Assembly (NCBI GenBank): GCA_003165465.1
Contig: PLUM01000019.1
Location: 1 to 33,876 of the forward strand
DNA length: 33,876 nucleotides
Origin: Acidobacteriota bacterium
GTDB lineage: Bacteria > Acidobacteriota > Terriglobia > Acidiferrales > UBA7541
Direction of reading: 5' to 3'
Shown here: positions 1 through 9,198 of the stretch, in pieces
Position numbering within the stretch: the stretch's first letter is position 1
Layout of the letters: the number at the start of each line of letters is the position of its first letter
The notes under the pieces: model-generated
Database searches by the model: none
Seen by the model: only the letters and a program-made list of their open reading frames with translations
What the model was told of the DNA's origin: nothing
Translations under genes and position numbers: made by a program

Positions 1-26
1 ACTTTACACTGAAGCCTGTGCTACTA

Positions 27-53
27 AAACCCTTCACCCCCAGAAACGGGTTT
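27..53 (-). terminator. Possible weak terminator after the minus-strand chemosensory operon
   Basis: An inverted repeat AAACCC / GGGTTT (27-32 and 48-53) with a 15-base loop lies about 70 bases past the stop codon at 125. Read on the minus strand the second arm runs into a short TTTT stretch. The stem is short and the loop long, so this is only a candidate. Nothing else gene-like is seen in 1-124. Confidence 0.25.
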
Positions 54-124
54 CGAGTAATTCGATTGGCGATCGGAAATTTTGTTGTGGGGAGATGTTT
101 GGAGTTCTCGGCATCCCGCTGCGT

Positions 125-871
125 TTACTCGGCTGTGCTCATGGTTTGCAGTTGGGATTCCAGCTCGGCGCAGTATTCGCGCTCCAACGCCAGCTCCGAT
201 TGCAGCTTCTTGACCAAAATCTCGAGGCGGCGTACTTCCATGCGAAGTTTCAAGGAATCCGGAGAACCATTGGCGGACGCTTGCCTGGCGCTTGCCGGTG
301 GCGGCGCGATTGGCGCGGGCAGAGGCGTCGCACGAGGATTTGCGACCGCGGGTTTTGCCATGGGACGAAGCTGGGGCATCAGATTATCCGCGCCTTCGAA
401 AAGCTGGCTCAGCGAATTGCTTTGTTCCGTTCCAGTGGACGCTGGCGCTGGTGCCGGCGCCTGCTCGGGCTCGGCACGATGAAGGATTTTCTTCACGCGC
501 GCGACCAGGTCCTGAGGGTGAAACGGCTTTCGGATCAGCTCGTCCGCCTTCACATCGTTGGCCCGTTCGGCTACTTCCTTGTTGACCACGCCGGACATCA
601 GGAAAACGGGCGTCCCGCCAAAATCCGGGTGTTGCTTCACGTACTGGCAGAGTTGGTATCCATCCTTATCGGGCATGATGACATCGCTGATGACGGCGTG
701 CGGCGTCACCAGATCGAAATGAGCGACCGCCGAGGCCATGTCAGAGCATGTAACGATGTTGAAATTCTCATGGCGAAACGCGTTCTTCACCACCTCGCGC
801 ATCGTGGCGCTGTCATCGATGAAATATACGTTGAGCCGGGAGTCCGGCTCGCGTTCGAGCATGTCGGTCAT
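125..871 (-). CDS. Single-domain response regulator with C-terminal coiled coil
   Basis: This encodes a 248-residue cytoplasmic response regulator, the last gene of the minus-strand chemosensory operon. A receiver domain fills residues about 12-132: the acidic pair is D19-D20, the phospho-acceptor is D63 in a SDVIMPDKDG motif, and the conserved lysine is K115 in RKPF. It is followed by a Pro/Ala-rich linker (about 135-205) and a charged helix, about 206-245, with the heptad look of a coiled coil; no DNA-binding or enzymatic output domain is present. The start at 871 is chosen because its ATG overlaps the stop of the upstream gene as ATGA; a longer reading has no homologous look. The protein probably receives phosphate from the hybrid CheA of this operon and acts by protein contact through the coiled coil. 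That partner role is inference. Confidence 0.85.
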   Translation of the reverse strand: MTDMLEREPDSRLNVYFIDDSATMREVVKNAFRHENFNIVTCSDMASAVAHFDLVTPHAVISDVIMPDKDGYQLCQYVKQHPDFGGTPVFLMSGVVNKEVAERANDVKADELIRKPFHPQDLVARVKKILHRAEPEQAPAPAPASTGTEQSNSLSQLFEGADNLMPQLRPMAKPAVANPRATPLPAPIAPPPASARQASANGSPDSLKLRMEVRRLEILVKKLQSELALEREYCAELESQLQTMSTAE

Positions 872-1641
872 GGCATTTCCTTTTCCGCGGGTTCGCGCTG
901 ATTTTCGTCGAACTCGCGCAGGGCATCGAGTAGTAGATCCGTTGCGCTGCGATGAACGGTTCGCTTTTTCGCGGTCGCGCCGGTGACAAGCTTGTAGACT
1001 CCGATTCCTCCCTGCTGGCAATCCTGAATCACTTGCATGACGGCTTCTTCCCCGATGAGGGTGCCGCACTCGGCGTGGCAGATTTCGCCGTTTTCAAAAA
1101 ACAGGACGGCATCGATTTCCCTCGCGTTGACGTGCAGTGCGCCGGTTTGCCGCGACTGCTCCAGCATCTGAACGATTCCGGGCAAGTCCAAATGCGCGAG
1201 GTTCCCGCTTAGGGAAGTCTCGTCCACGGAAAGCATTCCGGTGGGCTGGAATCCATGCTGGGAACTCTGCAAAAAGGAGCGGATATGCGCGGCAATGTCG
1301 GATGGATTTCCGCGGCGATCGATGTAGTCGTCGCAGCCGGCCCGGTAAGCCTCCAGGGGCCCTTTCTCCACGCTGTTGCCAATGGCCATCAAGGGAATAC
1401 TCGCCGTTTTTGGATCGTTGCGAATCATGGGGACGATTTCGAAGGCTCCCATCTCACGGAGTTCGGTCGCGCACAGGATGATGTTGGGCGGATTCCATTC
1501 AATCATGGTGAGCGCATAAGCGGCCGTGGGGTGGTGAAGCACTTCAAAGCCCTCTTTTTCGAGCGCTTCCACCACGCGCTTTACAAAATAAACATTGCTG
1601 TCAATCAGCAGCACTCGAGGCGCTCGTTCGCCGGAAGTCAT
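868..1641 (-). CDS. Pseudo-receiver fused to a DUF4388 (PATAN) domain
   Basis: A 257-residue protein with a receiver-like domain (about 8-125) and a DUF4388/PATAN-like domain (about 143-245) recognised from the LSGNLAHLDLPGIVQMLEQ and TGALHV segments. The receiver is degenerate: the position normally holding the phospho-acceptor aspartate is C57 (IILCATEL), only one acidic residue (D14) remains in the first loop, and the usual KP lysine is R109. It is therefore unlikely to be phosphorylated in the ordinary way and may be a constitutive or protein-binding module. DUF4388 domains often accompany receivers in pilus-, GTPase- and heterocyst-related regulators (PatA type). Both gene borders overlap by ATGA, so translation is coupled to the CheW gene upstream and the response regulator downstream. 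The domain assignment is from motif memory, not a profile search. Confidence 0.8.
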   Translation of the reverse strand: MTSGERAPRVLLIDSNVYFVKRVVEALEKEGFEVLHHPTAAYALTMIEWNPPNIILCATELREMGAFEIVPMIRNDPKTASIPLMAIGNSVEKGPLEAYRAGCDDYIDRRGNPSDIAAHIRSFLQSSQHGFQPTGMLSVDETSLSGNLAHLDLPGIVQMLEQSRQTGALHVNAREIDAVLFFENGEICHAECGTLIGEEAVMQVIQDCQQGGIGVYKLVTGATAKKRTVHRSATDLLLDALREFDENQREPAEKEMP

Positions 1642-2108
1642 GACGACGCCTCCGCCGATGAAATGAGAGCGGCACTGTTGGCCGTACCGAGCGCAATCGT
1701 TTTATCGAGATCGACAACTTCGATTCGCTCTCCGTTCAGATTCAAAATCCCCAGCACGTGGCCGTCCCGATCCTCCGCGGCGATCATATTTCCCGTCACC
1801 AGTTCACATTGGCCTTGAATGGGAATAGCGCACTTCTCGTCCACATCCGCTATGCGCCGTTCCACGATCAGGAAGGATCGCGTGGAGCGAGACGGCTCAC
1901 CCGACACGCCGGGACCCAGATCCAGCACCGGGAATATTCGTCCTCGCCGCATCACCACTCCCATGATGAGCGGCGTGGTATGAGGAAACGTGTACTGCAG
2001 TGGAGAGACAATCAGCTCGGCAACGCGCGCGCGAGGCAATGCGATGCGCCGCGTCCCTATCTGGAGGGCCACGAAAGCGGGGACGAGACTGGTATTGTCC
2101 GCGGTCAC
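1638..2108 (-). CDS. cheW: CheW-like coupling protein
   Basis: A 156-residue protein formed almost wholly of one CheW domain. CheW couples receptors to the CheA kinase at the inner membrane. The family pattern is visible in the VMRRGRIFPVLDLG segment (the usual RGxxxPVxDL) and in the later GILNLNGERIEVVDLDK segment. It overlaps the preceding CheW-like gene and the following pseudo-receiver gene by four bases each, so it belongs to the same operon. It is one of three CheW-like proteins in this operon and one of four in the window. The gene symbol denotes the family, not orthology to any particular system. Confidence 0.85.
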   Translation of the reverse strand: MTADNTSLVPAFVALQIGTRRIALPRARVAELIVSPLQYTFPHTTPLIMGVVMRRGRIFPVLDLGPGVSGEPSRSTRSFLIVERRIADVDEKCAIPIQGQCELVTGNMIAAEDRDGHVLGILNLNGERIEVVDLDKTIALGTANSAALISSAEASS

Positions 2109-2644
2109 ACGGGCTGCCTTTCGCGCCGCATGGCTCCGGTCGCCTGCAACAGTCCTGGATTCTCTTCTTCCAATCGCCGCAGTTCCTCAGTGGAGAGAAA
2201 TCCCCGGGGATCGGCAACCGGCAGCACCTTGTGTCCCAGAACCGTGAGACCGCGATACCAGAGACGTTCTTCTCCACGGAATGAATGCGGCAGCCCCACT
2301 AGGACGCGCATCTCGGCCATCTCTTCAATGCGGTCCACCAAAACCGCCACGGGGACGCCTCGCAGGATCATCACCGAGGCGGGCCGGGAAGGAGCCAGCC
2401 GAAAATGTTCGTAGCCGCTGACAACGTAATACGACCGCGAATCGCGCTCGACGATATGGCGAACTTTTCGCAGCGCGGAGCCCTCAAGATCCACGATATT
2501 TCCGCCCAGGCTGTCCGTGCTTCGAATTTCCTGGATCGATGACGCGGAAATTACAAAGCTGTACTCTCCAATGGAAAACACGACGACCTGTTCCCGAGGG
2601 CGTGTGTCGCCAGGCGCCAGACTGGAGTGTGCGGGTTGCGTCAT
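2105..2644 (-). CDS. Divergent CheW-like protein
   Basis: A 179-residue CheW-like protein. The first subdomain begins VVVFSIGEYSFVISASSIQEI, the typical CheW opening, and the end has GHKVLPVADPRGFLS. The middle is divergent: the usual NLRG-I-PVxDL stretch reads ILRGVPVAVLVDRIEEM, and a region around 55-80 is expanded. It lies between cheB and the second CheW gene with four-base overlaps on both sides. Tandem CheW-like genes of this kind occur in systems where one CheW serves the kinase and a second insulates or redirects the receptor signal (as described for the Frz FrzA/FrzB pair); that division of labour here is inference. Confidence 0.75.
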   Translation of the reverse strand: MTQPAHSSLAPGDTRPREQVVVFSIGEYSFVISASSIQEIRSTDSLGGNIVDLEGSALRKVRHIVERDSRSYYVVSGYEHFRLAPSRPASVMILRGVPVAVLVDRIEEMAEMRVLVGLPHSFRGEERLWYRGLTVLGHKVLPVADPRGFLSTEELRRLEEENPGLLQATGAMRRERQPV

Positions 2645-3747
2645 CGTAATCCAACCGGCTGCGTGGAGTTGTCTATGAGGTCGACATACTTTTCAATCGC
2701 CGAATACATTTCATCGATGCCAACAACCTGGTCCACAACCCCGGTCCGAATAGCCTCGGCCGGCATTCCAAAAATAACGGAACTCGCTTCGTCCTGCGCC
2801 AGCACCCGCCCCCGTTTGATTTTTACCGACTGCACTCCCAGCGCGCCGTCGTTTCCCATTCCGGTCAGCACCACGCCCACGACGTGCTCACGGCCATAGG
2901 CGGCAGCCGATTCGAAAGTCACATCGGCGCAGGGCCGGTAGCCGTTGACTCTGGGCCCGTCGTCCAGCGTCAAACACCCTTTCGCGGAAATCTTCAGGTG
3001 GTGCGACCCGGGGCAAACGTAGCATGTGCCGGCGCGCATAGGTTCGTTGGCTTCCGCTTCTTTCACGCGCAGTTGCGAGACTTCTGCAAGTTGCACGCTC
3101 AACTGCGAGGTAAACGCCGCAGGCATGTGCTGCACGAGAACGATCGCGGCCGCAAAATCCTTGGGGAAGCGCGGCATCAGGCGCATGAGCGTGGCGGGAC
3201 CGCCCGTGGATGCGGCAATCACAACCAGAGGAATGGGCGCATCCGCGCTCCCTGCCAGTTTCGCGACATGTGCCGGTGGCTTGGTCCCCGATACAGGGGA
3301 AGTGGAAAAGGGCCTCGCCGCGGTGCGCACCACGCGGACCTTCGCCGCCATCTTGAGCTTGCGAAGCAGTTCGTCACTGACGTTTTTCATGTCCAGATCG
3401 ATGGCGCTCTTAGGTTTCGGGACGAAATCGATGGCGCCCAGCTCCAGCGCGCGCAAGGCACCGGTTGCGCCTTCACGCGATTCGGAGCTGACAATCACGA
3501 TGGGGCGCGGATTGTCGGACATGATTTGTTTGGTCGCCTCGATCCCGTCCATCCGAGGCATATTGATATCCATCGTGATCACGTCCGGCTGAAGAGATGC
3601 CGCCAGAGCGAGGGCTTCATGGCCATCCTTGGCTTGCCCGACCACTTCCATATTGAAGTCGGCGCGGATGATTTCATCGAGGACCTTCCTCATAAACGAG
3701 GAATCGTCCACGATCAGCACGCGAGTTTTCTTCTCGGAGGTTTCCAT
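2641..3747 (-). CDS. cheB: CheB protein-glutamate methylesterase
   Basis: A 368-residue CheB. It removes methyl groups from glutamates of chemoreceptors and is activated by phosphate from CheA, so it provides adaptation with CheR. The N-terminal receiver (about 8-125) has D14-D15, phospho-acceptor D60 in MDINMPRMDG and lysine K111 in VPKP. The C-terminal esterase domain (about 172-360) keeps the catalytic triad: S180 in AASTGGP, H207 in QHMP and D300 in GMGNDG. It follows the hybrid cheA by two bases and overlaps the next gene by four. All catalytic residues are present, so an active enzyme is expected. A second cheB at 23370-24479 serves the plus-strand system. Confidence 0.96.
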   Translation of the reverse strand: METSEKKTRVLIVDDSSFMRKVLDEIIRADFNMEVVGQAKDGHEALALAASLQPDVITMDINMPRMDGIEATKQIMSDNPRPIVIVSSESREGATGALRALELGAIDFVPKPKSAIDLDMKNVSDELLRKLKMAAKVRVVRTAARPFSTSPVSGTKPPAHVAKLAGSADAPIPLVVIAASTGGPATLMRLMPRFPKDFAAAIVLVQHMPAAFTSQLSVQLAEVSQLRVKEAEANEPMRAGTCYVCPGSHHLKISAKGCLTLDDGPRVNGYRPCADVTFESAAAYGREHVVGVVLTGMGNDGALGVQSVKIKRGRVLAQDEASSVIFGMPAEAIRTGVVDQVVGIDEMYSAIEKYVDLIDNSTQPVGLR

Positions 3748-3749
3748 GG

Positions 3750-6743
3750 CTAGACCGTGTCCAGTGCCGGTACTGCAGGACGAACCTGCCGCCCGGTAGA
3801 ATCCATCAATTCTTCGACCACCGCGAGGAGCTGATCTCCCTGCACGGGTTTGGTCAAGAACGATGCAGCACCCTCCTTCATGGCGCGTTCACGATGCTTG
3901 GCGCCGGCTCTCGAAGTAACCACAAGAACCGGAATCCGGCGGGTTGCCGGATCCTGCCGCAAGTGCGCCATTAATTCGTAGCCGTTCATTCGCGGCATTT
4001 CGATGTCGGTCACCACCAAATGGCAGCCTACCTGAGCGATTAACTCCGCGGCTTCCATTCCATCCGACGCGAGTTTCACGCTATAACCGGCCTTCTCCAG
4101 AATTCTGCCAACAAATTTGCGAACGCTGATCGAATCGTCGGCAATGACCACGACTCGCTCACCGCTCAATTCATCCACGGCAGCCGCGGGAATACTGCCC
4201 GAGACGACAGCGTCAGCCCCGGGCGAGAACACGCGAGCCGCGTTCGCGGAGGGAATCAGAACGTCACTTTCGACCGCATCCGTGGCCGTCAGACGGTTGA
4301 CGTCAACCAGCAAAATGAGGCTGCCGTCGGGAGAAACCGTGGCGCCCGGAAACAGCTTCACGCGCCGGAGATGATTGCCCAGATTCTTGATCACAACCTC
4401 GTCCTTGCCGAGAACTTCCTCCACCACAATGCCCACCTGCCGCCCCGCGGTCCTCACGATGACCATGGACATGTATCCGTTGATGGGCTCGATCGGAGGG
4501 AGCCGCAACACGGTGTCCAGCCGAACCACTTCCGTGACGACGCCGCGCACCTTGGTGAGCAGCTTCCCGCCAACGTCTTCAATGTCCGCCGGGCGCAGCC
4601 TGCGAATCTCCTCCACCACGGCAAGCGGCATCGAGAAAGTGGAAGAGCCCGAACGCACGAACAAGGCCTGCGAAATAATCAGAGTCAGCGGAACCTTCAC
4701 GCCAAAACACGTGCCATGGCCCGCCTCGCTGGTGATTTCAATTTCACCGTTCAAGTTGTACACATTGTTTCGCACCACATCGAGTCCCACGCCGCGCCCC
4801 GCAATTTCCGTCTTGGACGTGGCCGTGGTGAAGCCGGGATGAAACAAAAAGGCCCGCAGTTCGCTTTCCTTGAGGTGGGTGGCTTCCGATTCCGACACGA
4901 GTTCGGCTTGCACGGCGGTTTGGCGAATCCGTTCGTAGTCGAGTCCCCGGCCGTCGTCCTGCACTTCGATGAACACATGGTTGCCGCGATGGAACGCGCG
5001 CACGGTCACACGCCCCTGCTCGGGCTTCCCGGCGAGTTTTCGCGCGGCGGCGTCCTCGATTCCGTGAGCGATGGCGTTGCGCACCAGGTGAATGAGCGGG
5101 TCGGTGATCTGCTGCACAATGTTGTTGTCGAGTCGCGTATTTTCTCCAAGCAGCTCCAACTCCACTGATTTTCCGCAAACTTTTGCGGCGTCGCGCGCCG
5201 TGCGCGAAAGACGCGTATACAGGGTGCCGATCGGAATCATGCGCGCCTGCGTGATTTCATCCTGCAGGTGGTGGGCGACCTTCGTGAACTCGTCGATGTT
5301 CCGGCCCACGCGCCCCACGAATCCGCCGAGCTGTGCAAGCACTTCCGAAATATCCGCCGAGATTTCGGTCAGCGAGCGCGAGAGGATATTAAAATCGTCA
5401 TAGCGATCCATCTCGAGTTCGGAAAAATCCAGCCAGCCGCCGGATGCCGGCGGGGGCGCGGCGTTCGCCGGCTTGCCTTCGTTCCCCGTCTCCCCGGAAT
5501 TGCCGTTGCCGTTGCTGTTGTTGTTGGCCTTGGCCTGGCTGATGCGGTTGAATTCGTATTTCTCCTGGAATTCGGAAACCTTGTCGTACAGCCGCTGCCG
5601 GGAAATGCCCAGGACCTCGACGAGTTTTCTCAGTTCCGTCATGCGTCCGACAAGGCGGGTTCGATTGATGACCAGTTCGCCCACGCTGTTCATCATCTCG
5701 TCGAGACGCGAGAGCGATATGCGCACGGACTTGGCTTGAAGGGTGTGCTCGCCTAGCGGCGCATTTCCGGCTGCCGCCGAGCCGGCCGGCGCGGCCATCG
5801 TGACGCCCGCTTCCAGGGCCTCGACCGGGACGCCCTCCGGCGCATCGTCCACCGCTTCGCTGGGGATCCATTGAGAGATGCGAGCCAGCAGTGGCCCGAC
5901 GGTGTGGCGCATTTCATCGTCGCTCGACCATTGCCGGTACAAAAACTTGCGCAGAGCGTCCATCGATTGCAGGCAGATATCGGTAATTTCCGCGCTGGAC
6001 TGCAACTCTCCATCGCGGATCAAGCCGATCAAATCTTCCAGGCGGTGCGCTACCGCAGCCAGGCGCCGCAGGCCCACTTGTGCCGCCGAGCCCTTGATCG
6101 TGTGGACGGAACGGAATAACCGGTTAATCTCCTCGGCGGTCGCGTTCGATTCCAGGCCCAGCAGGCATTGCGTCGCGATTTGCAGATGTTCTTCCGCCTC
6201 CGGGATGAAAAAGTCCAGAACGTCTCTGGGCACTTCGTCATCGTCGGGCAGATCGTCCGCATAGCTGATTTCCGTGCGCGCCGCTGCGGTTCGTGCGCCG
6301 GACCTTGTGCCGGATGAGGTTTCCGCTTCCTCGGATGCGGCCAAGGACGAGTCCCTGAATGCAAACGAATAGCGGACCTTGAACGCGGCAATATTGTCCA
6401 CCGTTTCCTGGCCGGCGGCGCTGATCTGCAGAAGGTTGACTTCGAGAACCGAGATGCCATCGGACAAGAACTCCATCAGCGGTCCATAGGTGTCGGGGCT
6501 GAGTTGTGTCTTGCGGGCATACGCAAAAACATGCGCCAGTCTCCCCGCGATTTCCGAGAACAGCGGATATCCCCGGCGGCCCGCCGATTCGCTCAACTCA
6601 TGAGCTGCGTCGTAAAGCCGGGCAAGATCGTCGCCCGAGGATCCCGCTTCGAGAGGCAGTGCGGAGTACTCCCGCAGATACTGCAGGTGCTCGGAAGCAT
6701 CCTGGAGGAATTGATCGACGGAGCTGGATTCGTGGATCGTCAT
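3750..6743 (-). CDS. cheA: Hybrid CheA kinase with two Hpt-like domains and a C-terminal receiver
   Basis: A 997-residue hybrid chemotaxis histidine kinase. Domains in order: a degenerate Hpt-like helical domain (about 8-120, histidine H48 kept, but the usual HTLKGSA reads HELSESA), a canonical Hpt (about 173-285, H214 in VHTIKGSA), a dimerisation helix pair beginning RISLSRLDEMMNSVGELVINR and interrupted by an Asn/Gly-rich insertion (NNNSNGNGNSGETGN), the ATPase domain (N box LVRNAIAHGIED, G1 DDGRGLD, GRGVGLDVVRNN), a CheW-like regulatory domain, and a receiver at the C-terminus (AD-D in VIADDS, phospho-acceptor in VTDIEMPRMNG, lysine in LTKP). The start at 6743 gives an ATGA overlap with cheR; the longer reading adds 23 unsupported residues. 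Architecture resembles FrzE and ChpA/PilL more than enteric CheA. The attached receiver may act as phosphate sink or internal output. Confidence 0.95.
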   Translation of the reverse strand: MTIHESSSVDQFLQDASEHLQYLREYSALPLEAGSSGDDLARLYDAAHELSESAGRRGYPLFSEIAGRLAHVFAYARKTQLSPDTYGPLMEFLSDGISVLEVNLLQISAAGQETVDNIAAFKVRYSFAFRDSSLAASEEAETSSGTRSGARTAAARTEISYADDLPDDDEVPRDVLDFFIPEAEEHLQIATQCLLGLESNATAEEINRLFRSVHTIKGSAAQVGLRRLAAVAHRLEDLIGLIRDGELQSSAEITDICLQSMDALRKFLYRQWSSDDEMRHTVGPLLARISQWIPSEAVDDAPEGVPVEALEAGVTMAAPAGSAAAGNAPLGEHTLQAKSVRISLSRLDEMMNSVGELVINRTRLVGRMTELRKLVEVLGISRQRLYDKVSEFQEKYEFNRISQAKANNNSNGNGNSGETGNEGKPANAAPPPASGGWLDFSELEMDRYDDFNILSRSLTEISADISEVLAQLGGFVGRVGRNIDEFTKVAHHLQDEITQARMIPIGTLYTRLSRTARDAAKVCGKSVELELLGENTRLDNNIVQQITDPLIHLVRNAIAHGIEDAAARKLAGKPEQGRVTVRAFHRGNHVFIEVQDDGRGLDYERIRQTAVQAELVSESEATHLKESELRAFLFHPGFTTATSKTEIAGRGVGLDVVRNNVYNLNGEIEITSEAGHGTCFGVKVPLTLIISQALFVRSGSSTFSMPLAVVEEIRRLRPADIEDVGGKLLTKVRGVVTEVVRLDTVLRLPPIEPINGYMSMVIVRTAGRQVGIVVEEVLGKDEVVIKNLGNHLRRVKLFPGATVSPDGSLILLVDVNRLTATDAVESDVLIPSANAARVFSPGADAVVSGSIPAAAVDELSGERVVVIADDSISVRKFVGRILEKAGYSVKLASDGMEAAELIAQVGCHLVVTDIEMPRMNGYELMAHLRQDPATRRIPVLVVTSRAGAKHRERAMKEGAASFLTKPVQGDQLLAVVEELMDSTGRQVRPAVPALDTV

Positions 6744-7624
6744 GATTGTTTCTCGATCAGCGCTGTCTTCTGCTCGGTCCCCGCCGCCGTGGGCTTGACG
6801 TAGTACTGGCAATCGCCAAGCACCGCCGAATCGAACTTGACGGGAGCGCTCTTCATGGATTCCGAATGGCCGAGAAAGAAATGGCCGTCGGGTTCCAGCG
6901 CGTCATAAAATTTCTGGAGCAGTTCATTTCTTCGCTCCTCGGAGAAATACATCAGCACATTCATGCAGAAGATGCAGTCCATGCGGCCCACATAGACCGA
7001 GCGCGCCAGATTCATCGGCACAAACGAAATCATGCGTTGAAGGCGCGGCTTCACCTGCCAGGTTTCTCCCACTTTCGTGAAATGCGTTTGCAACTGCTCG
7101 GGGGAAACGCTTCTCAGGCTTCTTCCCGAGTAGATGCCGCGTTGTGCCCGGTCCAGAGCCTCGCGGCTGATGTCCGTGGCCAGAATTTCGATCTGCCAGG
7201 CCTCGAAAAACTGGAGCTTATCGGCCATCGTGATGGCGATGGAGTATGGCTCCTCGCCCGTCGAGCAGCCCGCGCTCCAAATCCGCAGCACACGCGGGCT
7301 ATTCCACATCTTGCGAGCCTGAACATAGGGCAGAACCACGCGCTCAAGGACTTGAAAGATGTCCGGGTAACGGAAAAACGACGTTTCCTGCGTCAGAAGG
7401 CTCTCGAGAAAGCGGTCGTATTGGACATTGGAATTCAAAATCCGCCGAAGAAACGAGGCCGCATCCAGCTCGCCGCTGTCGCGCAGATATTGATTTACGC
7501 GCGGCGCGAAAAAACGTTCGCGCGAGGCGTCAAAGAGAATCGCCGATCTCTCCTCGATCAGTGTGCGGAGATCGTCGAGTTCCGAGACGCTCATCGGTGC
7601 CGGCGACGTGGATCGTTTGTCCAT
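6740..7624 (-). CDS. cheR: CheR receptor methyltransferase
   Basis: A 294-residue CheR that transfers methyl groups from S-adenosylmethionine to receptor glutamates. The N-terminal helical domain (about 12-75) is followed by the Rossmann methyltransferase fold: TQETSFFRYPD, the SAM-binding segment RIWSAGCSTGEEPYSIA, ILATDISREALDRA, and FCMNVLMYFSEERR with the GHFFLGHSES terminus. All are standard for the family, and the length is normal. The gene lies between the MCP gene (39-base gap) and the hybrid cheA (four-base overlap). Its likely substrate is the adjacent MCP at 7664-9094. Confidence 0.95.
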   Translation of the reverse strand: MDKRSTSPAPMSVSELDDLRTLIEERSAILFDASRERFFAPRVNQYLRDSGELDAASFLRRILNSNVQYDRFLESLLTQETSFFRYPDIFQVLERVVLPYVQARKMWNSPRVLRIWSAGCSTGEEPYSIAITMADKLQFFEAWQIEILATDISREALDRAQRGIYSGRSLRSVSPEQLQTHFTKVGETWQVKPRLQRMISFVPMNLARSVYVGRMDCIFCMNVLMYFSEERRNELLQKFYDALEPDGHFFLGHSESMKSAPVKFDSAVLGDCQYYVKPTAAGTEQKTALIEKQS

Positions 7625-7663
7625 GTGGATTCCAGGAGCCCTCAGTTGTCAGATCCGCTTAAG

Positions 7664-9094
7664 TTAACGCCGTGCTGTAACCACGGCGTGCTCGCCCTTG
7701 CTGGAACCCGGATCGCCATTGGACCGGAATTGCGACAGCGTTTCCACAAGTTGCTCGGAAAGTTTCACGAGGTTGCCCACCGTGCCGGCGGCCTGGCGTG
7801 CGCTCTGAGTGGTCTGGCGCGTGATCCCGGAAATAATTTGCATGGCGTTGGCCACGCCTTCCGTGCCGCGCACCTGTTGTTTGGAAGCGAGTGAAATTTC
7901 CTGGACGAGTTCCGCGGACTGGCGGACGACGCTCGAGATGGCTTCCAGCGCTTTTCCCGCCTGATCGGCCAACCCCGTTCCGATTTCCACTTCCTTCGTG
8001 CCTTCTTCCATGACGACGACCGCTTCGTTCGTTTCGGCCTGAATCGCCTTGATGAGGGCCGCGATATCCTTGGTTGCGGTGCGGGAGTGCTCAGCAAGCT
8101 TGCGGACTTCGTCGGCGACGACCGCGAATCCGCGGCCTGCTTCGCCGGCGCGCGCGGCTTCAATCGCCGCGTTCAGCGCCAGCAGGTTGGTCTGCTCGGT
8201 GATGTCGTTGATGACGTTGATGATTTCGGAAATTTCCAGAGACCGGTCGCCCAGGGACTTGATCTTTCGCGCCGTCGCCTGCACGGACAAGCGAATGCGC
8301 TGCATTCCATCGAGCGTGTCGCGAACGGCGCGGTTGCCCTGCTCGGCGGCGTCGAGCGCGCGGCGGGCCGCTTCCGCACTGGCTTCCGCGTTGTTTGACA
8401 CCTGTTTCATCGAGACCGTCAGCTCTTCCACGGCCGAGGAAGTGTTCGTGATTTCCTGATCCTGCTGCCCGGTGCCCGTGTTCATTTCGTCGGTCGAAGC
8501 GAGAATCCGGTTGGCATTGGTCGATACGTCCACCGCCGCCATGCGCACGCGATCGATTACCGTCGTGAAATTATCCAGCATGAGGTTGATCGAATCCGCG
8601 ACGTTGCCGAGGGCGTCGTTCGTGACTTTCCCTCGCAACGTCAGATCGCCCCGCGAAACCTGATTGATGAGGTTGAGAAGATCCGTGATGCTGCGCTGCA
8701 GCGATTCCTGAGCTTCCTGGTTGCCGTAGGCCTTGGATACGCGCGCAACCGTCTTGTTCAGGTTTTCCGCGATCACGCTGAATTCGTCTTGCACGGGCAC
8801 TTCGGCTCTGGCGCGCTGATCGCCCGCCGCGAACCGCTCCGAGAACTCCGACAGGGAACCGATCGGCGTCAGCACGCGGCGCGGCAGCGTCATCATGAGT
8901 ATGAGGATCGTAAACACGGCCACGCCGCCCGCCACGAACAGAGTCGGCATCGCGTTGCCTGATCCCACGCCCTGTGCGACGGAACCTTCACCAGCGAGGT
9001 TGCCGGCCTTATAGGCCAAGCCCAGCACCGCAAACAGCGCAACGCTGGTCCATATGACCAGCATCCAGATTGTTGAACTTAATCGCGTCTTCAT
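7664..9094 (-). CDS. Methyl-accepting protein with minimal periplasmic segment
   Basis: A 476-residue chemoreceptor. Two transmembrane helices (about 8-28 and 51-69) are separated by only some 22 residues, so there is no periplasmic ligand-binding domain. A HAMP domain (from about 71, starting [14 protein letters not shown]) and a second HAMP-like linker (about 130-190) lead into the signalling coiled coil. The hairpin tip that binds CheA and CheW is clear: [23 protein letters not shown]. There is no C-terminal CheR-binding pentapeptide of NWETF type. A GGAGG ribosome site lies about 10 bases upstream of the ATG. The architecture recalls PilJ-like or FrzCD-like receptors that get their input from the cytoplasm, membrane or partner proteins; which applies here cannot be told from the sequence. 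Confidence 0.93.
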   Translation of the reverse strand: MKTRLSSTIWMLVIWTSVALFAVLGLAYKAGNLAGEGSVAQGVGSGNAMPTLFVAGGVAVFTILILMMTLPRRVLTPIGSLSEFSERFAAGDQRARAEVPVQDEFSVIAENLNKTVARVSKAYGNQEAQESLQRSITDLLNLINQVSRGDLTLRGKVTNDALGNVADSINLMLDNFTTVIDRVRMAAVDVSTNANRILASTDEMNTGTGQQDQEITNTSSAVEELTVSMKQVSNNAEASAEAARRALDAAEQGNRAVRDTLDGMQRIRLSVQATARKIKSLGDRSLEISEIINVINDITEQTNLLALNAAIEAARAGEAGRGFAVVADEVRKLAEHSRTATKDIAALIKAIQAETNEAVVVMEEGTKEVEIGTGLADQAGKALEAISSVVRQSAELVQEISLASKQQVRGTEGVANAMQIISGITRQTTQSARQAAGTVGNLVKLSEQLVETLSQFRSNGDPGSSKGEHAVVTARR

Positions 9095-9164
9095 GACTGC
9101 AAAACCTCCATCATCTTCGCTCTCGCCGTGCGCTTCACTCTTACATTCCTTGCGGGGCCCGGAA

Positions 9165-9198
9165 TTCGAGATTTCTAAATCTTCGATGTTTCTAAATC
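9165..9198 (-). repeat. Imperfect 17-base tandem repeat over the end of a CheW gene
   Basis: Read on the minus strand, two 17-base units follow each other, GATTTAGAAACATCGAA and GATTTAGAAATCTCGAA, with two mismatches. The first unit contains the stop codon of the CheW gene (9192-9194) and the second lies in the 97-base spacer before the MCP gene. The rest of that spacer shows the MCP ribosome site and nothing else. Confidence 0.6.
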
